NCBI GenBank assembly: GCA_027494055.1
Contig: JAOSJO010000012.1
Span: 186,001-250,000 of the forward strand
Direction: 5' to 3'
Length of the DNA stretch: 64,000 nucleotides
DNA from: Anaerolineae bacterium
Lineage (GTDB): Bacteria; Chloroflexota; Anaerolineae; Aggregatilineales; JAFGMM01
In this document: one piece after another, positions 8,044 to 18,845 of the stretch
Layout of the letters: every line of letters begins with the position of its first letter
How positions within the stretch are numbered: position 1 is the stretch's first letter
Position numbers and translations under genes: made by a program
The notes under the pieces: model-generated
Database searches by the model: none
Told to the model about the DNA's origin: nothing
What the model saw: the letters and a program-made list of their open reading frames with translations, nothing else

Positions 8044-11000
8044 TTACTCCTGCGCCATGCGCTCGTACTTCTGCCAGCGCTCGTTCACGGCCTCCTGCGC
8101 TGCGGCGAGCAGTTGCTCGGCCACATCCGGCTTGCTCTGGAGCAACATCCGGTAGCGCGTCTCGTTGTAGATGTAATCGCGCAACGCGACCTTCGGCGCT
8201 TTCGAGTCGAGCTGGAACGGGTTCTTGCCCTCTTCCGCGAGCCGGGGGTCGAAGCGGTAGAGCGGCCAGTGCCCGCTTTCCACCGCCAGCTTCTGTTGAT
8301 CAAGGCCCTTTGCCAGATCGAAGCCGTGCATCGCGCAGTGCGAGTAGGCGATGATGAGCGACGGCCCATCGTAGGACTCGGCTTCCTGGAAGACCTTGAG
8401 GGTGTGCGCGTCGTTGGCGCCAAAAGCCACCTGCGCCACGTAGACATAGCCGTAGTTTATCGCCATCAGGCCCAGGTCCTTCTTGGGCGTGGGCTTGCCG
8501 CCGGCGGCGAACTTTGCCACCGCCGCGAGCGGCGTCGCCTTTGACGACTGCCCGCCGGTGTTCGAATACACCTCGGTGTCAAGCACCAGGACGTTCACGT
8601 TGTACCCGCTGGCAAGCACATGGTCCAGGCCGCCGTAGCCGATGTCGTAGGCCCAGCCGTCGCCGCCGATGATCCACACGCTCCTCTTGACCAGCATGTC
8701 GGCCAGGCTCAGGAGTTCGCGCGCTTCGGGGCGGTCCACAGCCTGGAGCTTGCGCTTCAGTTCCGCCACACGCTCGCGCTGCGCCTGGATGCCGGCCTCG
8801 TCAGACTGGTCGGCGTTGACCAGGGCGTCGGCCAGTTCCGCGCCGATTGGGTCGCGCAGGCGCGCCACCAGCTCACCGGCATAACGGGCGCTCTTATCGA
8901 CCGCCAGCCGCATCCCCAAGCCGAATTCGGCGTTGTCCTCGAACAGTGAGTTGCTCCATGCCGGGCCGCGCCCCTCGCGGTTCACCGCGTAGGGCGTGGT
9001 GGGCAGGTTGCCGCCGTAGATGCTGGAGCAGCCGGTCGCGTTGGCGACCATCATCCGGTCGCCGAAGAGCTGGCTCGCCAGTTTGATGTACGGCGTCTCG
9101 CCGCAGCCCGCGCACGCGCCGGAGAACTCGAACAGCGGGCGGAGCAGTTGTATATCCTTGACGGTCGTGAACCGCAGCCCGTCCTGGCGCGGGAACTCCG
9201 GCAGGTTGGTGAAGAAGGCCCAGTTCTCCTTTTCCTGCTCGCGGATCGGCAGGACATCGGCCATGTTGAGCGCCTTGCGGCCCACCTGCGTCTTGTCCTT
9301 GGCCGGGCATACCTCGACGCACAGCTTGCAGCCGGTGCAGTCCTCGACGCGCCACCTGCAGCACGTACTTCTTGTCGTCCATGCCCTTCCAGCGCGCCTT
9401 GGAGTCCTTGAACGTCGGCGGCGCGCCGGCAAGGTCGGCATCCTCGACGATCTTCGCGCGGATCACCGCGTGTGGGCACACCATGACGCACTTGCCGCAC
9501 TGGATACAGATGTCTGGCTCCCAGACCGGCACCTCCAGCGCGACGTTGCGCTTCTCCCATTGCGTGGTGGCGGTGGGGTAGGTGCCGTCGTTGGGCAACA
9601 TGCTCACAGGCAGCAGGTCGCCCCGACCGGCGATCATCTCCGCCGTGACCTTCTGCACGAATTCCGGCGCTTCGGGCGGCACGACCGGGGGCATTTCGAT
9701 CTGGCTGGTGGCCCTGTCGGGCACGTTGAACTCGTGCAGGTGTTCCAGCGCCGCATCGACGGCGGCGTAGTTCTTCTGCACCACGGCCTCACCGCGCTTG
9801 CCATAGGTCTTGCGGATGGCCTCTTTGATCTTCGAGAGAGCCTCGTCGCGCGGCAGCACGCCGCTGATGGCGAAGAAGCACGTCTGCATGGTGGTGTTGA
9901 TGCGCACCCCCATGCCTGTCTCGCGCGCCACGGAGTAGGCGTCGATCACGTAGAACTTGAGCTTCTTCTCGATGATCTGTTCCTGGACGCGGCGTGGCAG
10001 CTTGTCCCACAGCTCATCGGGGCCGTATGGTGCGTTGAGCAGGAAGGTCGCGCCTGGGGCGGCGTTGCCCAGCACGTCGTAGCGCTCCAGGAAGCCGAAC
10101 TGGTGCACCGCGACGAAGTTCGCCTGTTGAATCAGGTAGGTGCTGTGGATCGGGCGCGGGCCGAAGCGCAGGTGCGAGATCGTACGCGCGCCGGCTTTCT
10201 TCGAGTCGTAGACGAAGTAGCCCTGGGCGTAGTAGTCGGTCTCCTCGCCGATGATCTTGATCGAGTTCTTGTTCGCGCCAACCGTGCCGTCAGAACCCAG
10301 GCCCCAGAACATCGCGCGGACCACGTCGTCCGGCTCGGTGTCGAAGCTGGGATCGTAGGCAATGCTGGTGTCGGTCACGTCATCGATGATGCCAACGGTG
10401 AAGTGGTTCTTGGGCCTCTCCTTCTTCATCTCGTCGAAGACGCCCTTGAGCATGGACGGCGTGAACTCCTTGGAGGAGAGGCCATAGCGCCCGCCGATCA
10501 CGCGCGGCATCTTCTCGAACGGCGCAGCGCCGTCAGCCATGCCCTCGGTCAGCGCCGTGATGATGTCCTGGTAGAGCGGCTCGCCGATCGCGCCTGGTTC
10601 CTTGGTGCGGTCGAGCGCCGCGATGACCTTGACGGTCGGCGGGAGCGCGCTTAAGAAGTGCTCAGCCGAGAAAGGTCGGTAGAGGCGCACCTTGATCGCG
10701 CCCACCTTCTCGCCTCTGTCCGCCATGTACAAAACCGTCTCCTCCGCGGTCTCGGTGCCAGACCCCATCAGAACCACGACGCGCTCAGCATCGGGCGCGC
10801 CGATATAGTCGAAGAGGTGATAGTGGCGGCCCACGATCCCGGCGAACTTATCCATCGTCTCCTGCACGATGGCTGGCGTCGCGATATAGAACGGGTTGAC
10901 CGTCTCGCGCGCCTGGAAGAACACATCGGGGTTCTGCGCGGTGCCGCGCAGCACAGGCCGGTCGGGCGACAGGGCGCGCGCGCGGTGCGCGCGGACCAGA

Positions 11001-11593
11001 TCGTTATCCACCATAGCGCGGATGTCATCATCGGCAAGCCGCTCGATCTTCTGCACCTCGTGTGACGAGCGGAACCCGTCGAAGACGTGCATGAAGGGCA
11101 CACGCGCCTTCAGCGTGGCCGCCTGGGCGATCAGCGCCATGTCCATGATTTCCTGGATCGAGCCGGAGAAGAGCATACCCCAGCCGGTGCTCCGGGCAGC
11201 CATCACGTCGCTGTGGTCGCCGAAGATCGAAAGCGCCTGCGCGGCCACCGAGCGACCGGAGATGTGAAAGACCGTGCTGGTCAGCTCGCCCGCGATCTTG
11301 AACATGTTGGGGACCATCAGCAGCAGGCCCTGGCTGGCGGTGAAGGTCGTGGTCAGCGCGCCCCCCTGCAACGCGCCATGCACTGCGCCGGAGGCCCCAC
11401 CCTCCGACTGCATCTCGACGACCAGCGGCACGGTGCCCCAGATGTTGGTCCGGTTCTGCGCGCTCCACTCGTCGGCGAACTCGCCCATCGGCGACGACGG
11501 CGTGATCGGGTAGATCGCGATGACCTCATTGGTCTTGTGGGCAACGTAAGCCGCAGCCTCGTTACCATCAATGGTTACGGGAATACGAGTCAA
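8044..11593 (-). CDS. nifJ: Pyruvate:ferredoxin (flavodoxin) oxidoreductase (frameshift near 9352)
   Basis: Single-chain enzyme of about 1183 residues that decarboxylates pyruvate to acetyl-CoA and reduces ferredoxin. Domain I (IAIYPITPSSPMGE) and domain II lead the protein. Two ferredoxin-type clusters follow (CIQCGKCVMVCP and, after the shift, CTGCKLCVEVCP). The C-terminal TPP domain has CAGCGE, GCSSIYGG, GGDGWAYDIGYGG and DTEVYSNTGGQ. Length matches the homodimeric NifJ type. The frame is broken by one extra base at 9350-9353 between the two clusters. Translation starts at a TTG (11591-11593) behind a good GGAGG. The neighbouring DHOD-like gene follows on the same strand. It implies anaerobic or facultative metabolism with low-potential ferredoxin. 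Confidence 0.95.
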
Positions 11594-12019
11594 GGCTTGC
11601 CTCCTTCAGAATGGCAACTCTCACGAACACAGAGTTCGTTCGTTACTTGTAGTCGCGGAAGCACCCTCCACGACGCCAGTGTCAAGATGACACGGGCGCA
11701 AGACACGCCAAGACCGCGCCCTGGCGGCTCCCACGCGGCCATAATAGCACTCTCAACTACGACCCAGACAGTGAGATTTGACACCTTATTCCGTCGCAGA
11801 AGTCATGCTCTCGCTGGCAGAGGCGCAAACGAGCCGTCTGCCGCGCGCCAACGCGCCGAAACGCCCCATCGACCGCGAGGTCAGTGGTGTATGATTATGA
11901 ATATTACTAAATTAGAATGAGCACAAGGGGAAGGATCAGCAGCTTCCCGAAAGCTTAGAGCTTTCGGGAAGCTGCAAAACCGGTCACTATCCTCAAAGGT
12001 AGCTTATGCGCGCAACGCG
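11594..12019. other. Gene-free stretch upstream of nifJ
   Basis: A 426-base gap between nifJ and pcm. It must carry the nifJ promoter; I see TTGACA on the minus strand at 11680-11685 but no convincing -10 at proper distance. The only clear structure is the 17-base stem at 11939-11975. Confidence 0.4.
11939..11975. repeat. Long perfect hairpin, CTTCCCG family (family 4, copy a)
   Basis: A 17-base perfect stem (11939-11955 with 11959-11975) with a TAG loop; the left arm is GCAGCTTCCCGAAAGCT. It lies 45 bases beyond the stop of pcm but lacks a T-run on either strand, so it is not a standard terminator. A related palindrome (CTTCCCGGAAGCG) lies inside a coding region at 47655-47683. Confidence 0.7.
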
Positions 12020-12682
12020 CTAACGAAACTGGGCGCCAGAGAACCCGTGCATCCCGACCAGCGGCACGAACATCACCAGCGTGATGCGCTCGATGTTCCA
12101 CGTATCGCCGTAGCGCCAGATGCGTTCGAGCCACTGGCTTTCGCGGTCGCCCACCGGCAGCACCAGGCGACCGCCTTCGGCAAGCTGGCCGCGGAGCGGG
12201 TTCGGGATGCCCGGCGCAGCGGCGGAGACGACAATCGCGTCGAACGGGGCCATGTCGGGCAGGCCCTGGCTGCCGTCCCCGACATGGATTTCGACATTCT
12301 CGTAACCCAACGAAGCCAGCGTCGCGCCGGCGCGGTCCGCAAGCTCAGGGTAGCGTTCCAGGCTGAACACCTGTCGGGCCAGCTCGCAGAGGATGGCGGT
12401 GTGGTAGCCCGAACCGGTCCCCACTTCGAGGACGGTCTCATGACCGCTGAGCTGGAGCGCCTGCGTCATCAACGCGACGATATAGGGCTGAGAGATGGTC
12501 TGGTCCTGCCCGATGGGCAGCGGGCTATCGCGGTAGGCAAGGTGCTGGAGGTTGTCCGGGACGAAGCGGTGCCGCGGCACATCTTGCATAGCCTGAAGGA
12601 CGCGAGGGTCGGCGATGTCGCGCGATTTGAGTTGTTCCTCGACCATCCGCTGGCGCATTAACTGGAAGTCCGTTTGGGCCAC
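12020..12682 (-). CDS. pcm: Protein-L-isoaspartate O-methyltransferase
   Basis: A 220-residue cytosolic repair enzyme that methylates L-isoaspartyl residues in damaged proteins using SAM. Family marks are RHRFVP, the substrate loop PLPIGQDQTISQPYIVALM, the SAM site VLEVGTGSGYHTAIL, and GLPDMAPFDAIVVSAAAP. Length and order match bacterial Pcm without gaps. It precedes a REP-like hairpin and stands apart from the methyltransferases upstream (94-base gap), so it is probably a separate housekeeping gene. Confidence 0.95.
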   Translation of the reverse strand: MAQTDFQLMRQRMVEEQLKSRDIADPRVLQAMQDVPRHRFVPDNLQHLAYRDSPLPIGQDQTISQPYIVALMTQALQLSGHETVLEVGTGSGYHTAILCELARQVFSLERYPELADRAGATLASLGYENVEIHVGDGSQGLPDMAPFDAIVVSAAAPGIPNPLRGQLAEGGRLVLPVGDRESQWLERIWRYGDTWNIERITLVMFVPLVGMHGFSGAQFR

Positions 12683-12776
12683 CGGAGTCTCCTTAAAAGC
12701 GTTCGGTCGCGCTCAACATCCTTTTTCGCATTATACTGGCATTTGCATTCCGCGCAAATCGATGGCGGCCCGCGCC

Positions 12777-13538
12777 TCAATTCGCCGGTTTGCGGGCGAT
12801 GACCAGCGTCATGAAGTTGAATGCCCACGGCAGCGTCGCGCGCGTGAGCCGGCCCAGCCACTCGGCGAGCGGCGAGGTGCGGTAGTAGCCCGCGGCGCGG
12901 AACGGCCCGCCCAGCCCCCACCACGTGAAGCTGTGGCCGGTGGGCTGTGAGCGCGCCACCTCAAAGCCGGCCTGCCGGACCGCGTCCTCAAGCTGGCGGC
13001 GCGTATACGTGCTCTCGTAGAAATGCGCGTCGCTGCGCTCGACCTGCCCCGCCAGCCGGCGGCGCAGGCTCACGAGGCAGTGCACCACGTTGGGGTAAGG
13101 GATGGTCAACACCAGCACGCCGCCGGGGCGCAGCGCCCGGTGCGCCTCGCGCAGCGCCGGGACCGGCCCCTGGGGGAAGTGCTCGAACACGCCGAACGAG
13201 AGATAGGCGGCCAGGCTGTCGCGTGCATACGGCAGCGCATGCACATCGCCGACCTGTAGCGGCAGGGTGGGATCGTATGCCAGCGCCTTGCGCACCGCCG
13301 TCTCCACGTAGTCCAGGCCGACCACGTTGAACCCCTGCCGCCGGAGGTGGATGACCATGATCCCCAGGCCGCAGCCGGCTTCGAGGATCACGCCCTCGCG
13401 CGGGAGGTGGCGCTGGAACACGGCCATGTAGTCGGTGCGCGGGTAGGCAAGCGTCGCCAGCTCTGTCTCGACCGAGGCGTCGTCCCAGATCGACTCCCAG
13501 GCCTGTTGCGTCGAACGGTAGAGCGGATCGTCGTGCAT
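12777..13538 (-). CDS. Class I SAM-dependent methyltransferase (type 11)
   Basis: About 253 residues with SAM-binding ILEAGCGLGIMVIHL, acidic ribose contact VVGLDY, and post-motifs GVFEHFPQG and LRPGGVLVLTIPYPN. The start at MHDDPLYR (13538) is preferred over an ATG 15 bases further up, because GAGGGG lies 7 bases before it. The C-terminus has hydrophobic patches (ATLPWAFNFMTLVIA) that suggest membrane-near work. It is the last gene of the glycan block 12777-19758, immediately after the flippase, so a surface sugar or lipid acceptor is plausible. No specific substrate can be named. Confidence 0.85.
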   Translation of the reverse strand: MHDDPLYRSTQQAWESIWDDASVETELATLAYPRTDYMAVFQRHLPREGVILEAGCGLGIMVIHLRRQGFNVVGLDYVETAVRKALAYDPTLPLQVGDVHALPYARDSLAAYLSFGVFEHFPQGPVPALREAHRALRPGGVLVLTIPYPNVVHCLVSLRRRLAGQVERSDAHFYESTYTRRQLEDAVRQAGFEVARSQPTGHSFTWWGLGGPFRAAGYYRTSPLAEWLGRLTRATLPWAFNFMTLVIARKPAN

Positions 13539-13549
13539 AGAGATGCCCC

Positions 13550-14992
13550 TCACCGGCCCAGCGCCGCGCGCAGCAGCGCGACATCCTCGCGCCGGACGCC
13601 GCCGACAGCCACGAGCGCGGCCCCATAGACGGTCGCCGCCGCGCCGATCAGCAGCAAGACGTGCGTGTCACGCAACAGCGCGCACGCCGCCGCCATGACC
13701 GCTGCTGAAATAACTACACGAAAGAAATATGCGCCGAGACCGAGGCGCGCGATCCGGGCGCGCAGCCACCACGCCGCCAGCCCTATGAGCACCGCCTGGA
13801 TCGCCACGATTGCGACCGCCGGCCCGATGTGGCCCAGCAACGCGATCAACGCCACGTGCAGTGCCACCGCCAGCCCCGCGCTGAGCGCGCGCAGCGCCAT
13901 CACCCGCGCCTGCCGCCCCTCGACGATGAGCATCTGGGCCAGCACTGCGCCCGGATAGAGGAACACCAGGCTCCACAGCAACGCCGCGAGCACCGGCGCC
14001 GACTCCGGGTACGCGCCCTGGTAGGCGAAGTCCAGCAGTGGCGCGGCGACGAACGCGCCGCCAACCGCCAGCGGCACGCCGAGCACGACCATGGCATAGA
14101 CGAGGCGGCTCAGCAGCCTGTCGAGCGCGGCGGGGTCGCTGTGGTAATAGCGCGAGAGCGTGGGAAAGCTCGCGACCAGCACCGGCGTGCTGACGACCTC
14201 GATCAGCAGCAGGTAGAGCACGTAGGCGGCGCTGTACCAGCCCGTCGGCGCTTCGCCCAGCATCTTGCCCAGGATGAGCTTATCGGCCTGCAGGTAGATC
14301 AACCCAAAGGCCGCCCCCCACGCCCAGGGGCAGCGCCTCGCGGAGCAGGTAGCGGGCGCGCGCGCCGCTGGCGTCACGGGCCACCGCCGGCCGGAAGCGC
14401 AGGAACAACACCGGGACGCCCACCGCCAGCGCCACCACGCCCGAAGCGGCCATCGCCCAGAACACACCCTCCAGGCCGTGGCCGAGGCGCATCGCGGCAA
14501 ACCCGCCGCCGATGAAGGTCAGGTGCGACGCCAGCTCCACGGCCATCGCCGCGCCCATCTCCTCGACCGCGACCACCCCTCCAGCGCCACCATGCCCACC
14601 ACCTGCGCCAGCACGCCGAAGCCGGCGAGCGCGAAGTAGCGCGCCGGCGCCTCGGGGTAGATGAGGCTGCCGAGCACGACAAGCAGCAGGAACGCGCCCA
14701 GCGCCAGCGCCGCCTTCGTAAGCAGGCTGCTCGTCAGGTATTCGCGCGCGCGGGTGTGGTCCGCGGCCACATCGCGAATCACGACCGTGCCGATGCCCAT
14801 ATCCGGCGCGAGCGCGAACAGCGCCACGAACGCGCGCACGATGCTGTAGAGGCCAAAGTCCCGGTCGTCGAGCGCCGGCGCGAGGTAGATCACCCACGCG
14901 GCGGAAAGCCCATAGACGATAAACTTGCCGGCAAAAGTGTACGAGAAGTTGCGCCCGATGCGGCGGACCTCAGCCGAGGAGGATTGAGTCAT
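13550..14992 (-). CDS. Polysaccharide/oligosaccharide flippase, MATE-like PST family (two frameshifts)
   Basis: Multi-pass membrane protein of about 480 residues that would flip lipid-linked sugars across the membrane. From ATG 14992 it begins with RNFSYTFAGKFIVYGLSAAW, and repeated hydrophobic helices follow. The frame breaks in the C4 run at 14576-14579 and in the C6 run at 14314-14319. Between them the middle part reads GGFAAMRLGHGLEGVFWAM, and after them FGLIYLQADKLILGKM, a conserved stretch of this family (YxxxDKxxLG). Its last base is only 11 from the next methyltransferase, and its start overlaps the GT4 gene by 23 bases. That context supports export of a surface polysaccharide. Confidence 0.85.
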
Positions 14993-16185
14993 AGAAGGCT
15001 TCCAGGCGGTCCACGACCGCCGACCACGTGTAGCGCGCGCCAACCAGCCGGCGCGCCGCCGCACCCATACTAGCGCGCGCGCCAGGTTCGGTCAACAGCG
15101 CCCGCAGCGCCGCCGCCCAGGCGTCCACATCCAGGTCGAGCACGCGCCCCGCCCCTGCTGTCTCCACATCAGGGAGGTTGCACCCTGGGCTGAGAAGCGC
15201 CGGCAGCCCCGCCGCGCACGCCTCCAGCGCCGCAAGCGGCATCCCCTCGCCCACCGCCGGGAGCGCGAACAGGTCCGCCGCCGCCATCGCCGCGCGCTTC
15301 GCCTCGCCGGTCAGCATCCCAGTGAACACAACGCGCGCGCTCAGGCCCACCGTCGCCGCCTGCGCGCGCGCCGGGGCAAGCGCGCCCTCGTCCGGCCCGA
15401 CGACCGCCAGCCACGCATCGGGCAGATTCGCCTGAGCCAGCGCGCGGATCAGGAAATCCAGCCCCTTGCGCGGGTGCAGCCGCCCCAGAAAGAGCACGAG
15501 CGGCGCGCCGGCTGGGATGCCCCACTGCGCGCGGAACACGTCGCCGGGCGGGAGGTCGGCGAACTCCTCAAGATCGACGCCGTTGGGGATGAGGCGGTAA
15601 TCCACTGCCGGCGGCAGGCCGAGACGCGCACGCAGGTCGCGCACCTCGCGCGCGCCCTGTTCGGTGTCGGCGGCAATGTGGGCAAAGCGGCGCATCAGCG
15701 CGCGTCCAAAGAACCGGTCCCACGCCCGCTTGAGGGCGCCGCGCCCGGTCCCGTAGGGAAGCGTCCCGTGCGGCGTCAGCACCAACGGTAGGCCCAGGCG
15801 GGCGGCCACCGGCGTAACCAGCAGGTTCTCGACGGTGCGCAGTTCGTGGCAGTGCACCAGATCGAACGCCGCGAGCGTCGCCTCAGCGGCGCGCCTCATG
15901 CCACGCGGCGTGCTCAGGTTCAGCCGCGCCTTGAGCGCGTTGCTCACGTTGCGGAAGTAAAACACCTCCACGCCGTCCACCAGCGCCCGGCGCGCGTCGG
16001 CGCGGAGGCCCGGCCCCAGCGAGGTCGTTGGTGAACACGGTGACGCGATGCCCGCGCGCAGCGAGTTCCTTGCAGAGCGCGTGCGCGACGCGGGGCGGGC
16101 CGCCGTAGGCCCACGCAGGGACGTAGTGCGGCGTGACGTGAAGGAGGTTGCGCCCGCCGCTAGGCTCGCGATGTCCCGCGTCCAT
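14970..16185 (-). CDS. GT4-family glycosyltransferase (frameshift at 16014-16017)
   Basis: GT-B fold sugar transferase of about 405 residues. The N-terminal half reads LLHVTPHYVPAWAYGGPPRV and VTVFTND from ATG 16185. One extra base in a C4 run (16014-16017) then shifts the frame to DGVEVFYFRN. The acceptor-side HCHELRTVENLL and donor-side IPNGVDLEEF, VLFLGRLHPRKGLDFLI and EGMPLAALEACAAGLP (the E-x7-E donor motif) are present. It overlaps both neighbours (26 bases with the GT39 gene, 23 with the flippase). It probably adds sugars to the same lipid-linked glycan. Confidence 0.9.
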
Positions 16186-17603
16186 CTTCGCCTGCGCGCT
16201 TTTGCGTCGCGCGCGTCCTCAGCCAGGTGTAAAGCGCGACAACCGCATAACCGGAGAAGAGGAACAGCATCGGGTCGGTGGGCGCGCGGTAGCGCGTGGA
16301 TGGGTGGAAGATAACGTAGACAACCGTCATCGCAATCTGCACGAACCAGAGCAGCGATACCTCGCGCCACTGGCGCACCGTGAGCGCCACGCCCGCCAGC
16401 GCCAGAAAGAACAGCGCGCCGTAATAGTAGCGGTGCACCGCCCGCCCCACCTGGTCGAATAACGGCTGTGAATAGACGTTCACCGGGTCGTCGGCCGGCA
16501 GGCCGCTCAGCGTGAGGCGACCGGCGTCATCTGTCTCGGCGACGACGCTGCCCGCGTAATCGGGGAGGGGCGCTTCGCCCGTCGTCGGGTTGTAGCGCGG
16601 GGTGATGTCGATGCTCCAGTGCACCAGGAACTTGACCCACAGCAGCTCAGGGATGCGGTCCGGGTTCTCGCGCAGGTACTTGACCACCAGCGCAAAGCGC
16701 TCGGCGTCGGCCTCGCGGCTGTGGAGATTCTCGGCCTCGATCTCGTCCCGGGGCGGGGCGGTCCACTGCACATCGTAGCCGGCGCGGAAGTACGCCACCG
16801 TGTAGGGGCTGTTGCCCTGCCACAGATTCGAGCCGGAGGTGATCGTCATCGGCACGAACGCGCCGTAGACCTGGTAGTTGCGGATGGTCCAGGGGACCAG
16901 CGTCAGCACGCTCAGCGCCGCCACCGGCGCCAGGCGCGCGAGCGTCTGCCGCAAGCTCAGCCGGAACAGAAACCACACGCCGACCAGCAGCGCCAGCGGC
17001 GGCGTGATTGGGCGCACGAGCGTCGTCAGCCCCAGCGCCAACCCGCCGAGCGCCGCCAGGCCCCACGCCGCCCGATCCAGCGCCGGGCGCTCGCGCAGCA
17101 ACACCATCAGCAGCACGAAGAGGTAGAGCAGCGCCATGAAGAGCGGCGTGTCGATCAGCGACAGGTTCTGGAACACCAGGTACGGATACAGCGCATAGAA
17201 CAGCCCGGCCAGCCAGCCCGCCGCCTCGCCGTGCGGCAGCAGGCGCTTGCCGACCGTATACAGCGCCGCGATGGCGACGAGGTCGAGTAACGTGTGAAAG
17301 ACCGTGACCTGGACATACCCGCGCCCGAAGGCGCCGTACACCGCCGCCAGCACGTAGTTGTAGAGCGGGGGGATCATGGCGTCCGGCGCGCCGGGCGCGC
17401 GCCCGAAGACGCCTGTCGCCAGCAGGTTTTGGGCGTAGGTGTCGTAGGCTTCCGAGCCGTGGATGACGCCGGTCTGGTCAAAGGCGAAGACGCCGGGGAA
17501 CGCAAGCACCGCCCCCCACCCGGACGGCGGCGGCGAAGCAGAGCAAAACAGCCAGCTTGTGGGCGAGCAGCCACCTCACCACGGCGTTCAGGGGTGACGG
17601 CAC
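16160..17603 (-). CDS. GT39/ArnT-like membrane glycosyltransferase (frameshift at 17512-17517)
   Basis: Polytopic protein of about 480 residues of the dolichyl-phosphate-mannose/ArnT class, which uses polyprenyl-phosphate sugars on the outer face of the membrane. The first helix (WLLAHKLAVLLCFAAAVR) comes from a GTG at 17603. A C6 run then shifts the frame into VLAFPGVFAFDQTG. The first periplasmic loop has HGSEAYDTYAQNLL, matching the acidic-residue loop of this class. Later come YNYVLAAVYGAFG, FQNLSLIDTPLFM, and a C-terminal soluble part ahead of the last helices. It lies 18 bases after the upstream methyltransferase. Confidence 0.82.
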
Positions 17604-17621
17604 GGCGGGCCAGCCCCCTCG

Positions 17622-18569
17622 CTAGCGCTTGCGCGCGGTGATGCATACGATGTCAAACGGGTTGATGGACAGCGACCACTCCGAGAGGCCGAACCGCCGC
17701 TCGAAGAACTGCAACAGGCGCGCCACCGGCGGGAAGTACATGCCGAAGCGGTCCAGGAACAGGCTGACGGTCACGTACTTGCCGATGTGCCGCGCGTTGA
17801 GCACGTCGAACCCGGCCCGGTCGAGCATCTTCGCGAGCATTCTCTTCGAGAAGTAGTACACGTGCTCCTCAGAGAGCTTGTAGCCGACCCAGTTCCCGCG
17901 CGCGAGGCGCGCCGGCAGGCTCTCGACGTTCGGCGTGGAAAGGACCAGCACGCCGCCGGGCCTGAGCAGCGCCGCCGCTTTGTGCAGGTGTTCCATCGGG
18001 TCGGGCACGTGCTCAATCACGTCCCACATCGAAATCAGGTCATACGCCCCGGCGGGATAGTCCAGCTCCAGGAAACTGCCGTGCCGGGCGTCGAAGCCGA
18101 AGCGCGTCCGCGTGTGCTCCACCGCGAAGGCCGAGACATCCGACCCCTGCACCTCCCAGCCGTGCTTCTCCGCCTCGGCCATGAAGAACCCCATGGAACA
18201 GCCAACGTCCAGCAGTCGCCCCGGCGCGGCGATGTAGCGCTCCACACGCTTCAGCCGCTCCGCGAACGTCCTGCGGATATTGCGCTCGTCGCTGAGGTAA
18301 TCGGTGTAGCCGACGGTCCGCGAGTCGCCGCTCTTGAAATACGTCTCCCCGTACAGCGCGTAGAGTTCCTCGTCTGCCGGGCGGGGACTGACGTAAATCA
18401 GCCCGCACTGCTGACACTGCACGAGGCCGCGCCCGTACTCAGGGCGAAACGGCCTGGGGTTGTCGCTCCCACAAAAGTTGCACGGGATGTCTTTACGGAC
18501 GGCTTCGGCGCGGACGCGCGGGACGGCGTTCTCCACGTTGACGGTCAAAGCGGCACCTCGAGAAACCAT
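17622..18569 (-). CDS. Zinc-ribbon class I SAM methyltransferase
   Basis: A 315-residue protein. An N-terminal four-Cys knuckle (CNFCGS and CQQCGLIYVSPRP) precedes a methyltransferase domain with LLDVGCSMGFFMAEA, VQGSDVSAFAV, SMWDVIEHVPDP and LRPGGVLVLSTPN. This Cys-plus-methyltransferase layout is common in surface-glycan and natural-product clusters, where members modify sugars or lipid-bound intermediates. The gene is intact and first of the run 18569 to 12777, just after a dispersed repeat. Its exact acceptor is unknown. Confidence 0.88.
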   Translation of the reverse strand: MVSRGAALTVNVENAVPRVRAEAVRKDIPCNFCGSDNPRPFRPEYGRGLVQCQQCGLIYVSPRPADEELYALYGETYFKSGDSRTVGYTDYLSDERNIRRTFAERLKRVERYIAAPGRLLDVGCSMGFFMAEAEKHGWEVQGSDVSAFAVEHTRTRFGFDARHGSFLELDYPAGAYDLISMWDVIEHVPDPMEHLHKAAALLRPGGVLVLSTPNVESLPARLARGNWVGYKLSEEHVYYFSKRMLAKMLDRAGFDVLNARHIGKYVTVSLFLDRFGMYFPPVARLLQFFERRFGLSEWSLSINPFDIVCITARKR

Positions 18570-18626
18570 TTTCGGGCTTGTGATAGTCTCCCCTTGAAGT
18601 GTTGGCGTAACGATGCGATCGGTTTG

Positions 18627-18690
18627 ACCTCACCCCCGCCGCGCTGCGCGCGCTTCCCCCTCTCCATTGAATGGGGCCAGGGGGTGAGGT
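18627..18690. repeat. CCTCACCCCC inverted element (family 3, full copy)
   Basis: The 64-base unit begins ACCTCACCCCC (18627-18637) and ends in its complement GGGGGTGAGGT (18680-18690). The inside contains CCCCCTCTCCATT and GAATGG. The left arm matches the partial copy at 5632-5655. It sits in the 276-base gap between two methyltransferase genes, where nothing else was recognised. Confidence 0.65.
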
Positions 18691-18845
18691 AGGAGGCCTG
18701 AAGCCATCTACTGACTCGTCAAGTGATGCATCAAGCCATACGCCCCAGCAACAACACCCAAGAGGAAGACCAACGAGCTTGTGAACCCGCAAGATTTTAG
18801 GCGAGCTTTGGCAAGGGCGCAAACGCGCGCTTCCCCCTTGCCGGC

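Noticed and set aside
9020-10654. Plus-strand open frame of 544 codons opposite nifJ
   Set aside because: It covers the Fe-S and TPP-domain coding region of nifJ on the other strand, and its product has no family features.
12988-13626. Minus-strand 212-codon frame overlapping the type 11 methyltransferase
   Set aside because: It lies out of frame with the methyltransferase at 12777-13538, which carries all SAM motifs; the translation is compositionally biased.
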